Below are positions 54,275 to 63,177 of a DNA stretch of 64,000 bases, one piece after another (the stretch's first letter is position 1; each line of letters begins with the position of its first letter). This DNA is from Mesorhizobium sp. B1-1-8 (lineage in GTDB: Bacteria > Pseudomonadota > Alphaproteobacteria > Rhizobiales > Rhizobiaceae). The stretch is from contig NZ_CP083956.1 of NCBI RefSeq assembly GCF_006442795.2, forward strand, positions 2,023,501 to 2,087,500. The letters are read 5' to 3'. Made by a program: the position numbers and the translations under genes. Below the pieces are notes generated by a model. It was not told the DNA's origin, searched no databases, and saw only the letters and a program-made list of their open reading frames with translations.

Positions 54275-55192
54275 CTATTTTTCGAGCCGGGCTGGGAAGC
54301 CGGGCGCGCGCAGGTCCGTGCCGACGGCGTCCTCGAGCAGCTTAACGATCCGGCTGGACCAGGCGTCGCCGCCATAGGCCGCCTTGCCCCGCTCGAAAAT
54401 TGCGTTGACGCGCGACGCCAGTTCAAGCGGCACGCCCGATTCTTCACCCATACGAAGCGCGAAGCCGAGGTCCTTCAGTGCCAGGTCCATGGTGAAGCCG
54501 ATGTCATAAGAGCCGTTCAGCACCAGTTGGCTTTCGGTCTCGTGGACGAAGCTGTTGCCGGACGAGGCGACGATAGCGTGGTAGGCCTGGGCGAGATCGA
54601 GGCCGCCTTTTTTGGCCAGCATCAGCGCTTCGCCGGCGGCGACGAGATGGATGAAGGCCAGCATGTTGGTGATGACCTTGATCACCGCCGCCGAGCCGAC
54701 CGGGCCCATCAGGAATGATCTGGCGCACATCGCCTCGATGGCCGGGCGGTGCCGTTCGTAAAGTGCTGCGTCGCCGCCGACCAGCGCGGTTATCTTTCCA
54801 ACTGCCGCCAGATGGACGCCGCCGGTGACGGGACATTCCAGGGTCTCGATACCCTTTGCCAAAGCAAGCGCCGCCAGCCGCAGGATCTCGTCGCGGCCGT
54901 TGGTCGACATCTCGATCCAGGTGCCGCCCTTGGGCAGGCCGTCCAGCAATCCGTCGGGCCCGGCAAGCACCGCCTCGCTGACTTTCGGCGAGGGCAGGCA
55001 AGTTATGGCATTGCCGGCACGCGCAGCCGCCTCGGCCGGGCTTCTCGCGGCAGCTGCGCCAAGCGCCACGAGACGCCCGGCCGCGGCCGGATCGCGGTCG
55101 AAGACGGTGACGGCGAAGCCGTTGCGCAACAGGCTGGCGGCAAGGTTGCCGCCGAGTTGGCCGAGGCCGATGAAGGCGTAGCTTTCGCTCAC
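54275..55192 (-). CDS. NAD(P)-dependent beta-hydroxyacid dehydrogenase
   Basis: 3-Hydroxyisobutyrate / 6-phosphogluconate-type dehydrogenase of 305 aa. It has the Rossmann GxGxxG motif GLGQLGGNLAASLL, the substrate-site signature ECPVTGGVHLA and the catalytic Lys in VGSAAVIKVITNML. It oxidises a small hydroxy acid with NAD(P). The GTG at 55192 overlaps the stop of the upstream enolase-superfamily gene (GTGA). It is third in a three-gene overlapping operon, pointing to a sugar-acid or similar catabolic pathway. Confidence 0.9.
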   Translation of the reverse strand: MSESYAFIGLGQLGGNLAASLLRNGFAVTVFDRDPAAAGRLVALGAAAARSPAEAAARAGNAITCLPSPKVSEAVLAGPDGLLDGLPKGGTWIEMSTNGRDEILRLAALALAKGIETLECPVTGGVHLAAVGKITALVGGDAALYERHRPAIEAMCARSFLMGPVGSAAVIKVITNMLAFIHLVAAGEALMLAKKGGLDLAQAYHAIVASSGNSFVHETESQLVLNGSYDIGFTMDLALKDLGFALRMGEESGVPLELASRVNAIFERGKAAYGGDAWSSRIVKLLEDAVGTDLRAPGFPARLEK

Positions 55193-56403
55193 GGCATCAG
55201 CGGCGTCTGCATCATCTGCAAATGCAGGTCCTTGCCGGAGTAGGGGTGCGCGTCGCAGACATCCTCGTTGAGCTCGACGCCGAGGCCCGGCTCCTTCGAC
55301 GGAATGACATTGCCGTCCTGCCATTCGATCTTCTTCTTGAGCAATGTGGCGTGGAAACCGTCCCACTGCTTCAGCGATTCCAGAATCAGGAAATTGGGCA
55401 GCGTCGCCGCAAGCTGGATGTTGGCGGCGCCGACGATCGGGCCGCAATAGCAGTGCGGCGCGACCTGGATGTGATAGGCCTCGGCCATGGCGGCGATCTT
55501 CTTGGTTTCCAGAATGCCGCCAGAACGGCCGAGGTCGGGCTGCAGGATGGTGGCAGCGCGGTTCTCGATAACGCGGGCGAACTCGAACTTCGTCGTCAGC
55601 CGTTCGCCGGTGGCGATCGGGATCGAGGTCGCGCGGGCGACCTGCGCCATCACCTCGGGCATATCCGGCGGCACCGGCTCCTCGAACCAGAGCGGATCGT
55701 AGGGCTCGATGGCGCGGGCGAGCCGCAGGGCGCCCGAAGCGGTGAACTGGCCATGCGTGCCGAACAGGATGTCGGCCCTGGTGCCGACCGCCTCGCGGAT
55801 CGCCTTGATCATGCTGGCGGAAATATCGATGTCGAGCAGCCGCGGCTGGTGGCCGTCGAAGGCGGTGTAGGGACCGGCTGGATCGAGCTTGACGGCGTTA
55901 AAGCCCTGCTCGACATATTCGAGCGCGCAGGCGGCGGCCATCTCGGGGTCGTTGTAGACGTTCCTGCCGCTCGGCGCGTCCTCGGAATGGACGCTGCCGG
56001 TGTGCGGATAAAGATAGGTGTAGGAGCGCAGCGTCTCGTGCACCTGGCCGCCGAGCAGCTTATAGACCGGCTTGTCGGCTTCCTTGCCAATGATGTCCCA
56101 GCAGGCCATTTCAAGCGCCGAGAAGCAGCCCATGCCGGAGACATCGGGGCGCTGGGTGAAGCCGGAGGAATAGGCGCGGCGGAAGAAGTTCTCGATGTCG
56201 TGCGGATCGCGGCCGACAAGATAACGCTCGGCCATGTCCTCGATCATGCTGGCGGTGACATGTGCCGAGAAGGTCGCATTGTAAGCCTCGCCATAGCCGA
56301 CCACGCCGCCGTCGGTGGTGAGCTTGACGAAGATGAAATATTTGCCGCCGATGCCGGGCGGCGGGTTGCCGACAACCCAGGTCTTGACGTCGGTGATCTT
56401 CAT
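55189..56403 (-). CDS. Enolase-superfamily dehydratase (mandelate racemase/MLE group)
   Basis: Sugar-acid dehydratase-like enzyme of 404 aa. The capping domain (ITDVKTWVVGNPPPGIGG) is followed by a TIM barrel with AVKLDPAGP, metal ligands in ILFGTHGQ, WFEEPVPP and IATGERLTT, and VAPHCYCGP with the catalytic His region near the end. Relatives dehydrate aldonic acids such as galactonate. It shares ATGA with the upstream GMC gene and GTGA with the downstream dehydrogenase, so all three are co-expressed. Substrate unknown. Confidence 0.9.
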   Translation of the reverse strand: MKITDVKTWVVGNPPPGIGGKYFIFVKLTTDGGVVGYGEAYNATFSAHVTASMIEDMAERYLVGRDPHDIENFFRRAYSSGFTQRPDVSGMGCFSALEMACWDIIGKEADKPVYKLLGGQVHETLRSYTYLYPHTGSVHSEDAPSGRNVYNDPEMAAACALEYVEQGFNAVKLDPAGPYTAFDGHQPRLLDIDISASMIKAIREAVGTRADILFGTHGQFTASGALRLARAIEPYDPLWFEEPVPPDMPEVMAQVARATSIPIATGERLTTKFEFARVIENRAATILQPDLGRSGGILETKKIAAMAEAYHIQVAPHCYCGPIVGAANIQLAATLPNFLILESLKQWDGFHATLLKKKIEWQDGNVIPSKEPGLGVELNEDVCDAHPYSGKDLHLQMMQTPLMP

Positions 56404-58016
56404 TTGTGTTCCTCCAGAACCAGATCGGCGCCCTTCCATCCGGTCAGGATCGAGGCGGCGTTGGTGTTGCCGGTGATGTTGTCGGGGAAGATCGAGGCGT
56501 CGATGATGCGAACGCCCTGAAGCCCATGCACCTTGAGCCGCGGATCGACGACCGCGCGCGAGGCGTCCGGTCCCATGCGGCAGGTCGAAACGGGATGATA
56601 GACGGTGCCCGAGCGCTTCCTGAAATCCTGGACGAGGTCGGCGTCGGACTTGATCGACGGCCCCGGCAAAACCTCTTCCTCGATGATTTCGGCCATCGCC
56701 GGCATCGAGGCGATCGTGCGCACGAATTTCACCGCCGCGAGCATTTCGTCGACATCGTGGTTGGTGGAATAGGCGTTGGCCGTGATCCTCGGATGGTCGC
56801 GCGGGTCCTTCGAGCGGATCATGATCTCGCCGCGGCTCGACGGGCGGCAGTTGGACAGGCCGATGGAGAAGCCCGGCCATGGGTCCGGCGTCAGGATCGG
56901 GCGCTCGCCGTTCTTCGGAATGACGGTGGAGAAGGCCTGGAAATAGAGCTGCATGTTCGGCCGGGCGAGGGCCGGGTCGGTGCGGAAGAAGCCGCCGGCA
57001 TTGTTCATCGACAGCGACAGCGGGCCGGAGCGGGTGAGAATGTACTGCATGCCGACGCGCAGCTTGCCCCACCACGGGCGCAGGACCTGGTTCAGCGTCG
57101 GCAGCCTGCCCTTGAAGGTGTAGTTGATGCCGACATGATCCTGCAGATTGGCACCGACATTCTCGTTGGCCTGGATGACGGGTATGCCGACGCTGCCGAG
57201 CAGCGCCGACGGGCCGACGCCGGAGAGCTGCAGGAGTTGCGGTGAATTGATCGAGCCGCTGGACACGATCACCTCGCGGCCGGCGCGGGCCGTCCTCGTC
57301 TCACCGTTCTGCTCATATTCGACGCCGACGGCGCGCTTGCCCTCGAACAGGAGCTTCGTCGCCAGCGCATTGGTCTCGACACGGACGTTGCGGCGTTTCA
57401 TCGCCGGGCGCAGGAAGGCGCGCGCGGCGGACATGCGGCGGCCGTTCCTGGTGGTGATCTGATAGATGCCGACGCCTTCCTGGGAGGCGCCGTTGAAATC
57501 CGGATTGAACGGCAGACCGGCTTGCTGGGCGGCGACGAGGTAGCGCTTGGTCAGCGGATGCACCGCGTTCGAGCAATCGGTGATGTGCAACGGACCGCCG
57601 ACGCCGCGCCATTTGTCGGCGCCGGCCTCGTTGTCCTCCAGCGCCTTGAAGGAAGGCAGGAGATCTGCATAGCTCCAGCCCGGATTGCCGGCGGCCGCCC
57701 AGGCATCGAAATCCTCGCGCGCGCCCCTGATATAGACCATGGCGTTGATCGAGCTCGAGCCGCCGAGCAGCTTGCCGCGCGGCCAGTGGTCGGCGCTGCC
57801 GGCGAGGCCGGGATCGGGCTCGGCCTTGTAGTTCCAGTTGACGGCCGGATCGAAGAAGGTCTTGCCGTAGCCGAGCGGCATCTGGACATAGAAGCGCCGA
57901 TCGCTGCCGCCGGCCTCCAGCACCAGCACCGAGAAGCGGCCCGAAGCCGAGAGCCTTTCCGCGACGACCGAACCGGCGGAGCCGGAGCCGACGATAATGA
58001 AATCATAAGTCTGCAT
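56400..58016 (-). CDS. GMC-family oxidoreductase (choline dehydrogenase-like)
   Basis: FAD-dependent alcohol dehydrogenase of 538 aa. The FAD-binding Rossmann motif is FIIVGSGSAGSVVAERLSA at the N-terminus. The GMC signature appears as GGSSSINAMVYIRGAREDFD, and the C-terminal NITGNTNAASILTGWKGADL segment is family-typical, with a catalytic His in TVYHPVSTCRMG. It oxidises a polyol or alcohol and passes electrons to quinone or oxygen. First gene of the catabolic operon, overlapping the dehydratase gene. Confidence 0.93.
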   Translation of the reverse strand: MQTYDFIIVGSGSAGSVVAERLSASGRFSVLVLEAGGSDRRFYVQMPLGYGKTFFDPAVNWNYKAEPDPGLAGSADHWPRGKLLGGSSSINAMVYIRGAREDFDAWAAAGNPGWSYADLLPSFKALEDNEAGADKWRGVGGPLHITDCSNAVHPLTKRYLVAAQQAGLPFNPDFNGASQEGVGIYQITTRNGRRMSAARAFLRPAMKRRNVRVETNALATKLLFEGKRAVGVEYEQNGETRTARAGREVIVSSGSINSPQLLQLSGVGPSALLGSVGIPVIQANENVGANLQDHVGINYTFKGRLPTLNQVLRPWWGKLRVGMQYILTRSGPLSLSMNNAGGFFRTDPALARPNMQLYFQAFSTVIPKNGERPILTPDPWPGFSIGLSNCRPSSRGEIMIRSKDPRDHPRITANAYSTNHDVDEMLAAVKFVRTIASMPAMAEIIEEEVLPGPSIKSDADLVQDFRKRSGTVYHPVSTCRMGPDASRAVVDPRLKVHGLQGVRIIDASIFPDNITGNTNAASILTGWKGADLVLEEHK

Positions 58017-58205
58017 GATGGGCGGGCGCGCTCCGAAATCCGGCGCTTACCCTAGACATTGCCTGCTCGCCGCGTCGCCGGGGCTTCCGGCATGCCTTGT
58101 GAAAAAAGCGACCGGCCAAACGGTGGACTTTGGCTTTCACCAAAGCTTGCGACGTGGCAACCGCATTGCTACGGGATCAGGCACAACAGCTTCGAGGACC
58201 TTGTC

Positions 58206-58601
58206 ATGGTGCATTACGCGGACGGAAAACCGCTTGGCGATCTGACGCTGCGGACGCTCGCCATGCCGTCCGACGCCAACGCCGCCGGAGATATCTTCGG
58301 CGGCTGGGTGATGGCGCAGATGGACCTTGCCTGTGGCATCCGCGCCGCCGAGCGCGCCAAGGGCCGCGTGGTGACGGCGGCGGTGAAGGAGATGTCCTTC
58401 GCCAAGCCGATGAAGATCGGCGACACGCTGTGCATTTATACCCATGTCGAGCGAGTCGGCCGCACCTCGATGATGCTCAAGGTCGAGGCCTGGGCGCAGC
58501 GCTATCTCACCGACCTGATGGAGAAGGTCACCCATGCCGATTTCGTCATGGTGGCGCTCGACAGCGAGGGCAAGCCTAAGCCGGTTCCGGCGGAGAGCTG
58601 A
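58206..58601 (+). CDS. Acyl-CoA thioesterase (YciA-like)
   Basis: Hot-dog-fold thioesterase of 131 aa hydrolysing acyl-CoA. Key segments are LGDLTLRTLAMPSDANAAGDIFGGWVMAQMDLACG, with the catalytic Asp, and VKEMSFAKPMKIGDTLCIYTHVERVGRTS. The ATG at 58206 gives the YciA-like start; earlier in-frame codons lie in a non-homologous region. It is divergent from the GMC operon. Confidence 0.92.
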   Translation: MVHYADGKPLGDLTLRTLAMPSDANAAGDIFGGWVMAQMDLACGIRAAERAKGRVVTAAVKEMSFAKPMKIGDTLCIYTHVERVGRTSMMLKVEAWAQRYLTDLMEKVTHADFVMVALDSEGKPKPVPAES

Positions 58602-58717
58602 CGCAGGCCGATTCTCCAAACTCGCGGTTTTGTAACAACGCCCGCGTGGTGGAATGCGCCGGGCGACATCCAGTGGTTGCCTCCACGCTCGATTCTGTCA
58701 GGGTTGGAGAAAAGACA

Positions 58718-58921
58718 ATGCGTCAACATATACTGAACGGCTGCCTTGCGGCAGCCCTTGCCGCCATGGTGTGCCTGCTCGGCGCAACGGCCTATAGCGA
58801 AGTCAGGAAAGACATTCCGCATACCCTCTGCTCCCACGACAACAGGAGCGCCAAGGTGCCGGGCGAGGGCTGTGAAGTGTGCGGCCGGGCACCATGCGAC
58901 AAGGTCGCGCCAAACGCCTGA
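58718..58921 (+). CDS. Small Cys-rich exported peptide
   Basis: A 67-aa peptide with a signal sequence (HILNGCLAAALAAMVCLLGATAYS) after GGAGA. The ~42-residue mature part holds four Cys in a CSHDNR...GCEVCGRAPC pattern, which looks metal-binding or disulfide-forming. No homologous family was recognised. It is followed by a convergent HxlR gene. Confidence 0.65.
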   Translation: MRQHILNGCLAAALAAMVCLLGATAYSEVRKDIPHTLCSHDNRSAKVPGEGCEVCGRAPCDKVAPNA

Positions 58922-59090
58922 GCGATCGCTGTTAGGTCACCGGCATCGCGCCGGGCTGCCGATTACCTGTCAGGTCGAGGGCAAGCTCCAGCCGCGGCAT
59001 CCGAAAAGCGTTTCCGAGCAAGCCAGAGGTTGGCTGAGAGCCGGCCGACCTTATGCTGCGAAATTCTGAAACCTTTGTGTCGTACGGGCT

Positions 59091-59459
59091 TCAGGCCATT
59101 GCGCTGTCGAATCTCGCGCGCGCGGCCTTGACCCGTTCGGTATTCTTGCGTGCCCATTCGCCGAGCGCGCCGACAGGCACGAGCAGCTCGTGCCCAAGCT
59201 CCGTCAGCTCGTAATCGACGCGCGGCGGGATGGTCGGAAACACTTTTCGGGTGACGAAGCCGTCACGCTCCAGGCCGCGCAAGGTGGTGGTCAGCATCTT
59301 TTGCGAGATGCCGCCGACGGCGGTGCGCAGTTCGTTGAAGCGCATCGGACCACCGCCCAGCTTGCCGACCACCAGAACGGTCCATTTGTCGCCGACGCGC
59401 TGCAGGATCTCCGACACGGCGCGGCAGTCTTCGGTGTTGTGCGGGTGCCTCAGTAACAA
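59091..59459 (-). CDS. HxlR-family transcriptional regulator
   Basis: Winged-helix regulator of 122 aa of the HxlR group. The core reads ILQRVGDKWTVLVVGKLGGGPMRFNELRTAVGGISQKMLT then LERDGFVTRKVFPTIPPRVDYELTELG. Cys13 near the N-terminus (EDCRAV) could sense electrophiles, as in YodB/HypR. It is divergent from an FMN-dependent NAD(P)H oxidoreductase, a common quinone or disulfide-stress pairing. A perfect inverted repeat GGTATC / GATACC lies between them. Confidence 0.93.
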   Translation of the reverse strand: MLLRHPHNTEDCRAVSEILQRVGDKWTVLVVGKLGGGPMRFNELRTAVGGISQKMLTTTLRGLERDGFVTRKVFPTIPPRVDYELTELGHELLVPVGALGEWARKNTERVKAARARFDSAMA

Positions 59460-59506
59460 AAACGTGCCTCCTTGCGCGTCGCTTTGTCAGTATCACATAT
59501 AGCGCC

Positions 59507-59523
59507 GGTATCCAAACGATACC
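59507..59523. promoter_or_regulatory. Inverted repeat between HxlR and FMN-reductase genes
   Basis: GGTATC-N5-GATACC, perfectly symmetric, lying 27 bp upstream of the reductase start and 48 bp upstream of the HxlR start. It fits a dimeric HxlR operator controlling both genes. Binding not shown. Confidence 0.6.
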
Positions 59524-59549
59524 AGCAATTCCCGCAAGGAGAGCCCCTT

Positions 59550-60155
59550 ATGTCCAAACCCAAAATCGCCATCATCGTCGGTTCGACGCGCGCCGCCCGC
59601 TTCGCGGACGTCCCGACGCAGTGGATCGCCAAGATCGCCAAGGCGCATGCCGACATCGACGTCGAGATCGTCGATCTGCGCGACTTCCCGCTGCCGTTCT
59701 TCGACGAGGTCGCGTCCTCCGCCTGGGCGCCCTCGCAGAACGAAGTGGCGCAGCGCTGGCAAAAGAAGGTCGCCGAGTTCGACGGCTTCATCTTCACCGC
59801 CGCCGAATACAATCACGGCCCGACGGCCGTGCTGAAGAACGCCATCGACTACGCCGCCAATGAGTGGAACAAAAAGCCGGCCGGCTTTGTCGGATACGGC
59901 AGCGTCGGCGGTTCGCGTGCCATCGAACAGCTCCGGCTGCATGCCGTCGAGCTGCAGATGGCGCCGGTGAAGTCAGCCGTCCACATCGCCTGGGGCGATT
60001 TCCTCGCCGTGCGCCAGGGCGACAAGAAGCTCGAGGACCTCGAGCATCTGAACCAGGCCGCCGCCGCGCTGGTCAATGACGTCGCCTGGTGGGCAAAGGT
60101 GCTGAAGGCGGCGCGCCTGGCTGACGTGATCGACGAGGAAGCCCGGGCTGCCTGA
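59550..60155 (+). CDS. NAD(P)H-dependent FMN reductase/oxidoreductase
   Basis: Flavodoxin-fold quinone/azo/FMN reductase of 201 aa. The FMN-phosphate loop is GSTRAARFADV near residue 11-21, and the second flavin loop is FTAAEYNHGPTAVLKNAIDYA; VGYGSVGGSRA is also conserved. It reduces quinones or flavins with NAD(P)H in the cytoplasm. The ATG at 59550 follows AAGGAGAG. It is divergent from an HxlR regulator with a shared palindromic site, so it is probably induced by electrophiles. Confidence 0.93.
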   Translation: MSKPKIAIIVGSTRAARFADVPTQWIAKIAKAHADIDVEIVDLRDFPLPFFDEVASSAWAPSQNEVAQRWQKKVAEFDGFIFTAAEYNHGPTAVLKNAIDYAANEWNKKPAGFVGYGSVGGSRAIEQLRLHAVELQMAPVKSAVHIAWGDFLAVRQGDKKLEDLEHLNQAAAALVNDVAWWAKVLKAARLADVIDEEARAA

Positions 60156-60186
60156 GCGGCTTTTTGGAATATCCTCCCAAGCATAT

Positions 60187-60213
60187 GGGGCGGCGCTTGC
60201 GCCGCCCCTTTTT
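60187..60213 (+). terminator. Rho-independent terminator of the FMN-reductase gene
   Basis: Perfect 10-bp stem GGGGCGGCGC / GCGCCGCCCC with a two-base loop, then TTTTT. It abuts the stop codon of the convergent HxlR gene. Confidence 0.9.
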
Positions 60214-60623
60214 CAATGTCCGGGAGCGGCCTCGGCGAGCTGTCTTGGTCTGATGATACAGTCGGCCAGGCGATCCTTCTCGTTAAGCTCATCCGCATGG
60301 TGCTGGCCCCATTGGCAAAGCGCCAGAAGGATGGGCTCCAGGCTGAGACCGAGCGGCGTCGCGGAATATTCGACGCGCGACGGGACCTCGGCGAAGATCT
60401 CGCGGCTGACCAGCCCGTGTTCCTCCATCTCGCGCAACTGCTCGATCAACACCTTCTGGGTGATGCCCGGCATCAGCGCCTTCAGCGCCGAGAGCCGTCG
60501 CGGGCCATCGAAGAGGTGATAGAGGATCACCGCCTTCCAGCGACCCGAGATCACCTTCAAGGCGCGCTCCGCCGGCAACATCGGCAGTCGTTTCATTGCC
60601 CTCTTCTTGCCGGATTGGGTCAT
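60213..60623 (-). CDS. HxlR-family transcriptional regulator
   Basis: Second HxlR regulator, 136 aa, with core ALKVISGRWKAVILYHLFDGPRRLSALKALMPGITQKVLIEQLREMEEHGLV and EVPSRVEYSATPLGLSL. Conserved wing residues are present; no Cys lies in the N-terminal sensor position, but one occurs in LLALCQWG. It is divergent from a zinc-type quinone oxidoreductase and probably controls it. The ATG at 60623 (MTQSGKKRAMKR) follows AGGAGG. Confidence 0.92.
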   Translation of the reverse strand: MTQSGKKRAMKRLPMLPAERALKVISGRWKAVILYHLFDGPRRLSALKALMPGITQKVLIEQLREMEEHGLVSREIFAEVPSRVEYSATPLGLSLEPILLALCQWGQHHADELNEKDRLADCIIRPRQLAEAAPGH

Positions 60624-60720
60624 GGTCACCTCCTGGTGAGCAGCGGACAAATGAGTGTGTAGCGGCAACCGCGCAGATAGTGGCAAAGGGCGGCCGGTGC
60701 CATAGCCATCGGAGCCTGCC

Positions 60721-61698
60721 ATGAAAGCCGTCCAGTTCAGCCGCTTCGGCGGTCCAGAGGTGCTCGAAATCGTCGACGTTCCAACACCCGCTGCAGGAGC
60801 CGGAGAGGTTCTGGTCAAGGTTGGAGCTGCCGGCATCAATTTTTTCGAGGTGCTGATGCGGGCGGACCGCTACGCGGTTACGCCAAGCCTGCCGATGTTT
60901 CCGGGTGTCGAGGCGGCCGGCATCGTCGAGGCCGTCGGCGAGGGCGTGGACAAGCGGCTGCTGGGAAGGCGCGTCGCAGCACCGCTGTTTGTCTTGGCAC
61001 GGCCGTTCGGCGGCTATGCCGAGTATGTCACGATCGATGCCGAGCTGGCCGTGCCGTTGCCGGACGCGGTTTCGTTCGAAGAGGCCTGTGCCCTGATGGT
61101 GCAAGGGCTGACGGCCTTCCATCTGCTGCGGCAAAGCCCGGCGGCGAACAAAACGGTGCTGGTTCCGGCTGCCGCCGGAGGCGTTGGTTCGCTGCTTGTC
61201 CAGTTGGCAAGAGGGCAGGGGGCCCGCCGCGTCATCGCGCTGGCCGGCGGCAAGGCCAAGCTCGACCTCGCCCTGTCGCTTGGCGCCGAAGCAGCAATCG
61301 ACCATCGTGCCGCAGATTGGGTGACTGGGGTTAAGGATGCCGCGAACCGCCACCTCGATACGGTCTACGACACTGTCGGCGGGTCGATGACCAGCGATTT
61401 CCTGAAAGTGCTTTCGTCCGGCGGCGAACTGGTGTTCGCGGCACTTGGCCGATTTGCGCTTTCCTCCCCCGATCTGGAAGCGATGATCGGCCGCAATCAA
61501 TCGCTCAAGGGCTTCGCGCTGCTGCCGCTGTTGTCTCCCGATGTGCTGAAGGCGAGCCTGTCGGAGCTTTTCGAACTGGTTGCGAACGGCCGGCTGAAGA
61601 TTGAGATCGGCGACCGCTTCCCGATGGATCAGGCAGCCGAGGCGCACCGGCTGATCGAAGAGCGCCGGTCGACCGGCAAAGTTGTGCTTATCCCGTAG
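60721..61698 (+). CDS. Quinone oxidoreductase / zinc-independent alcohol dehydrogenase-like protein
   Basis: Medium-chain dehydrogenase of 325 aa in the NADPH:quinone oxidoreductase group. The MKAVQFSRFGGPEVLEI start is typical, and the NADPH-binding loop is VLVPAAAGGVGSLLVQLARG. The usual structural-zinc Cys cluster is absent. It reduces quinones or enals in the cytoplasm. Divergent from an HxlR gene, so it is likely part of an electrophile-response pair. It starts about 100 bp from that regulator. Confidence 0.93.
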   Translation: MKAVQFSRFGGPEVLEIVDVPTPAAGAGEVLVKVGAAGINFFEVLMRADRYAVTPSLPMFPGVEAAGIVEAVGEGVDKRLLGRRVAAPLFVLARPFGGYAEYVTIDAELAVPLPDAVSFEEACALMVQGLTAFHLLRQSPAANKTVLVPAAAGGVGSLLVQLARGQGARRVIALAGGKAKLDLALSLGAEAAIDHRAADWVTGVKDAANRHLDTVYDTVGGSMTSDFLKVLSSGGELVFAALGRFALSSPDLEAMIGRNQSLKGFALLPLLSPDVLKASLSELFELVANGRLKIEIGDRFPMDQAAEAHRLIEERRSTGKVVLIP

Positions 61699-61729
61699 CG
61701 GGCCGGTTTCGGCGAGAACGTGCCAGCCG

Positions 61730-63040
61730 TCACCGCGCCACCGGGCGATGCCCGTCCGGCAGTCGCGTCGCGATCAGCTTGTCGATGCGGCGGCCGTCGA
61801 GGTCGACCACTTCGAAGCGCCAGCCTTGGGCGTCGACGCATTCGCCGGTCGCGGGCAGATGGTGCAGATGCGACAGCACATAGCCGGCGACGGTCTCGTA
61901 GTCGCGGTTCTCTGGCAGGTCGATGCCCAGCACCTCGGCCATCTCGTCGGCCTGCATGTAACCGGCGAGCAGCCAGGAGCCGTCCTCGCGCTTGACGGCG
62001 TTCTCTTCCTCGCCGGCATTGAGATCGGAGCGGAAAACGCCGGTGATGGCTTCCAGTATGTCGGCCGGCGTGACGATGCCTTCGAAATGGCCGTATTCGT
62101 CATGGACCAACGCCATCGGCACGTCCGATTCCTTCAGCTTGGCCAGCACGTCGAGCGCGTCGGCCTGGTCATGCACGATGGGAGCGGCGCGCACATGCTG
62201 GCGCGGATCCAGCACCCTGCCGGCGAGCAGGGCAGCCAGCACGTCGCGCGTCTGGATGACGCCGACCATGGCATCGACATTGCCGTCGCCGGCAGGCAGG
62301 CGCGAATGCTGCGTCTCCATCAGCAGCCGTTTGATGGCCGCCTCGTCGGACTGCAGATTGATCCAGTCGACCTCGGTGCGCGGCGTCATCACGGCGCGCA
62401 CGGCGCGGTCTCCAAGCCGCATGACGCCGGCGATCATGCGCCGCTCGTCGGATTCGATGGTGCCGTGATGCTCGGCCTCGGCGACCAGCATCTTGATCTC
62501 TTCATCGGTGACCTTCTCTTCCGTCTCGCCGCCCTGGCCGAGCAGCCAAAGGACGGCGCGGCCGGAAATGTCGAGCAGGAAGACGACCGGCGCCGAGACG
62601 GTGGCAAGGATGGTCATCGCCGGTGCCGCCCGGACGGCGACGCGCTCCGGATCCTTGAGCGCGATCTGCTTCGGCACGAGCTCGCCGACGATCAGCGAGG
62701 CATAGGTGATAAGCGCAACCACGATGCCGACGCCGAGCGGGTCGGCGATGTTCTCGCGGACGCCGATCGAGGCGAGATATTGCGCCAATCGCTCACCCAG
62801 CGTGGCGCCGGAGAAAGCGCCCGAGAGAACGCCGACCAGCGTGATGCCGATCTGCACCGAGGACAGGAATTTGCCGGGATTGGAACCGAGCGCCAGCGCG
62901 CGGCCGGCGCCGTTGACGTTGCGGTCGATCATCGCCTTGAGGCGGGCCGGCCGCGACGAGACGATGGCGAGCTCCGACATCGACAAAAGGCCGTTCACGC
63001 AGATGAGGACGGCCACGACGGCGATTTCAACGTAAAGCAT
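61730..63040 (-). CDS. DUF21/CBS-domain membrane protein (hemolysin C/CNNM family)
   Basis: Integral inner-membrane protein of 436 aa. The N-terminal DUF21 domain has about four helices (LYVEIAVVAVLICVNGLLSMSELAIVSSR), followed by two CBS domains (RAVMTPRTEVDWINLQSDEAAIKRLL; then ALDVLAKLKESDVPMALVHDEYGHFEGIVT) and a CorC/HlyC-type domain. Relatives affect Mg2+/Co2+ homeostasis. Older annotations as hemolysins are misleading. Convergent with the quinone oxidoreductase gene. Confidence 0.93.
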   Translation of the reverse strand: MLYVEIAVVAVLICVNGLLSMSELAIVSSRPARLKAMIDRNVNGAGRALALGSNPGKFLSSVQIGITLVGVLSGAFSGATLGERLAQYLASIGVRENIADPLGVGIVVALITYASLIVGELVPKQIALKDPERVAVRAAPAMTILATVSAPVVFLLDISGRAVLWLLGQGGETEEKVTDEEIKMLVAEAEHHGTIESDERRMIAGVMRLGDRAVRAVMTPRTEVDWINLQSDEAAIKRLLMETQHSRLPAGDGNVDAMVGVIQTRDVLAALLAGRVLDPRQHVRAAPIVHDQADALDVLAKLKESDVPMALVHDEYGHFEGIVTPADILEAITGVFRSDLNAGEEENAVKREDGSWLLAGYMQADEMAEVLGIDLPENRDYETVAGYVLSHLHHLPATGECVDAQGWRFEVVDLDGRRIDKLIATRLPDGHRPVAR

Positions 63041-63177
63041 GCCGGGTCAATAGCATTGCTGCAGTGCATTCGAAAATAGTCGGTCGTTATTTTCGGAGCA
63101 TGACAGACGAACCGTCAGCGTCATAATCGGCCGCGTCGATGTCTGGACAGACGGATCGGCCTCGCCTCCGAAGCCCT

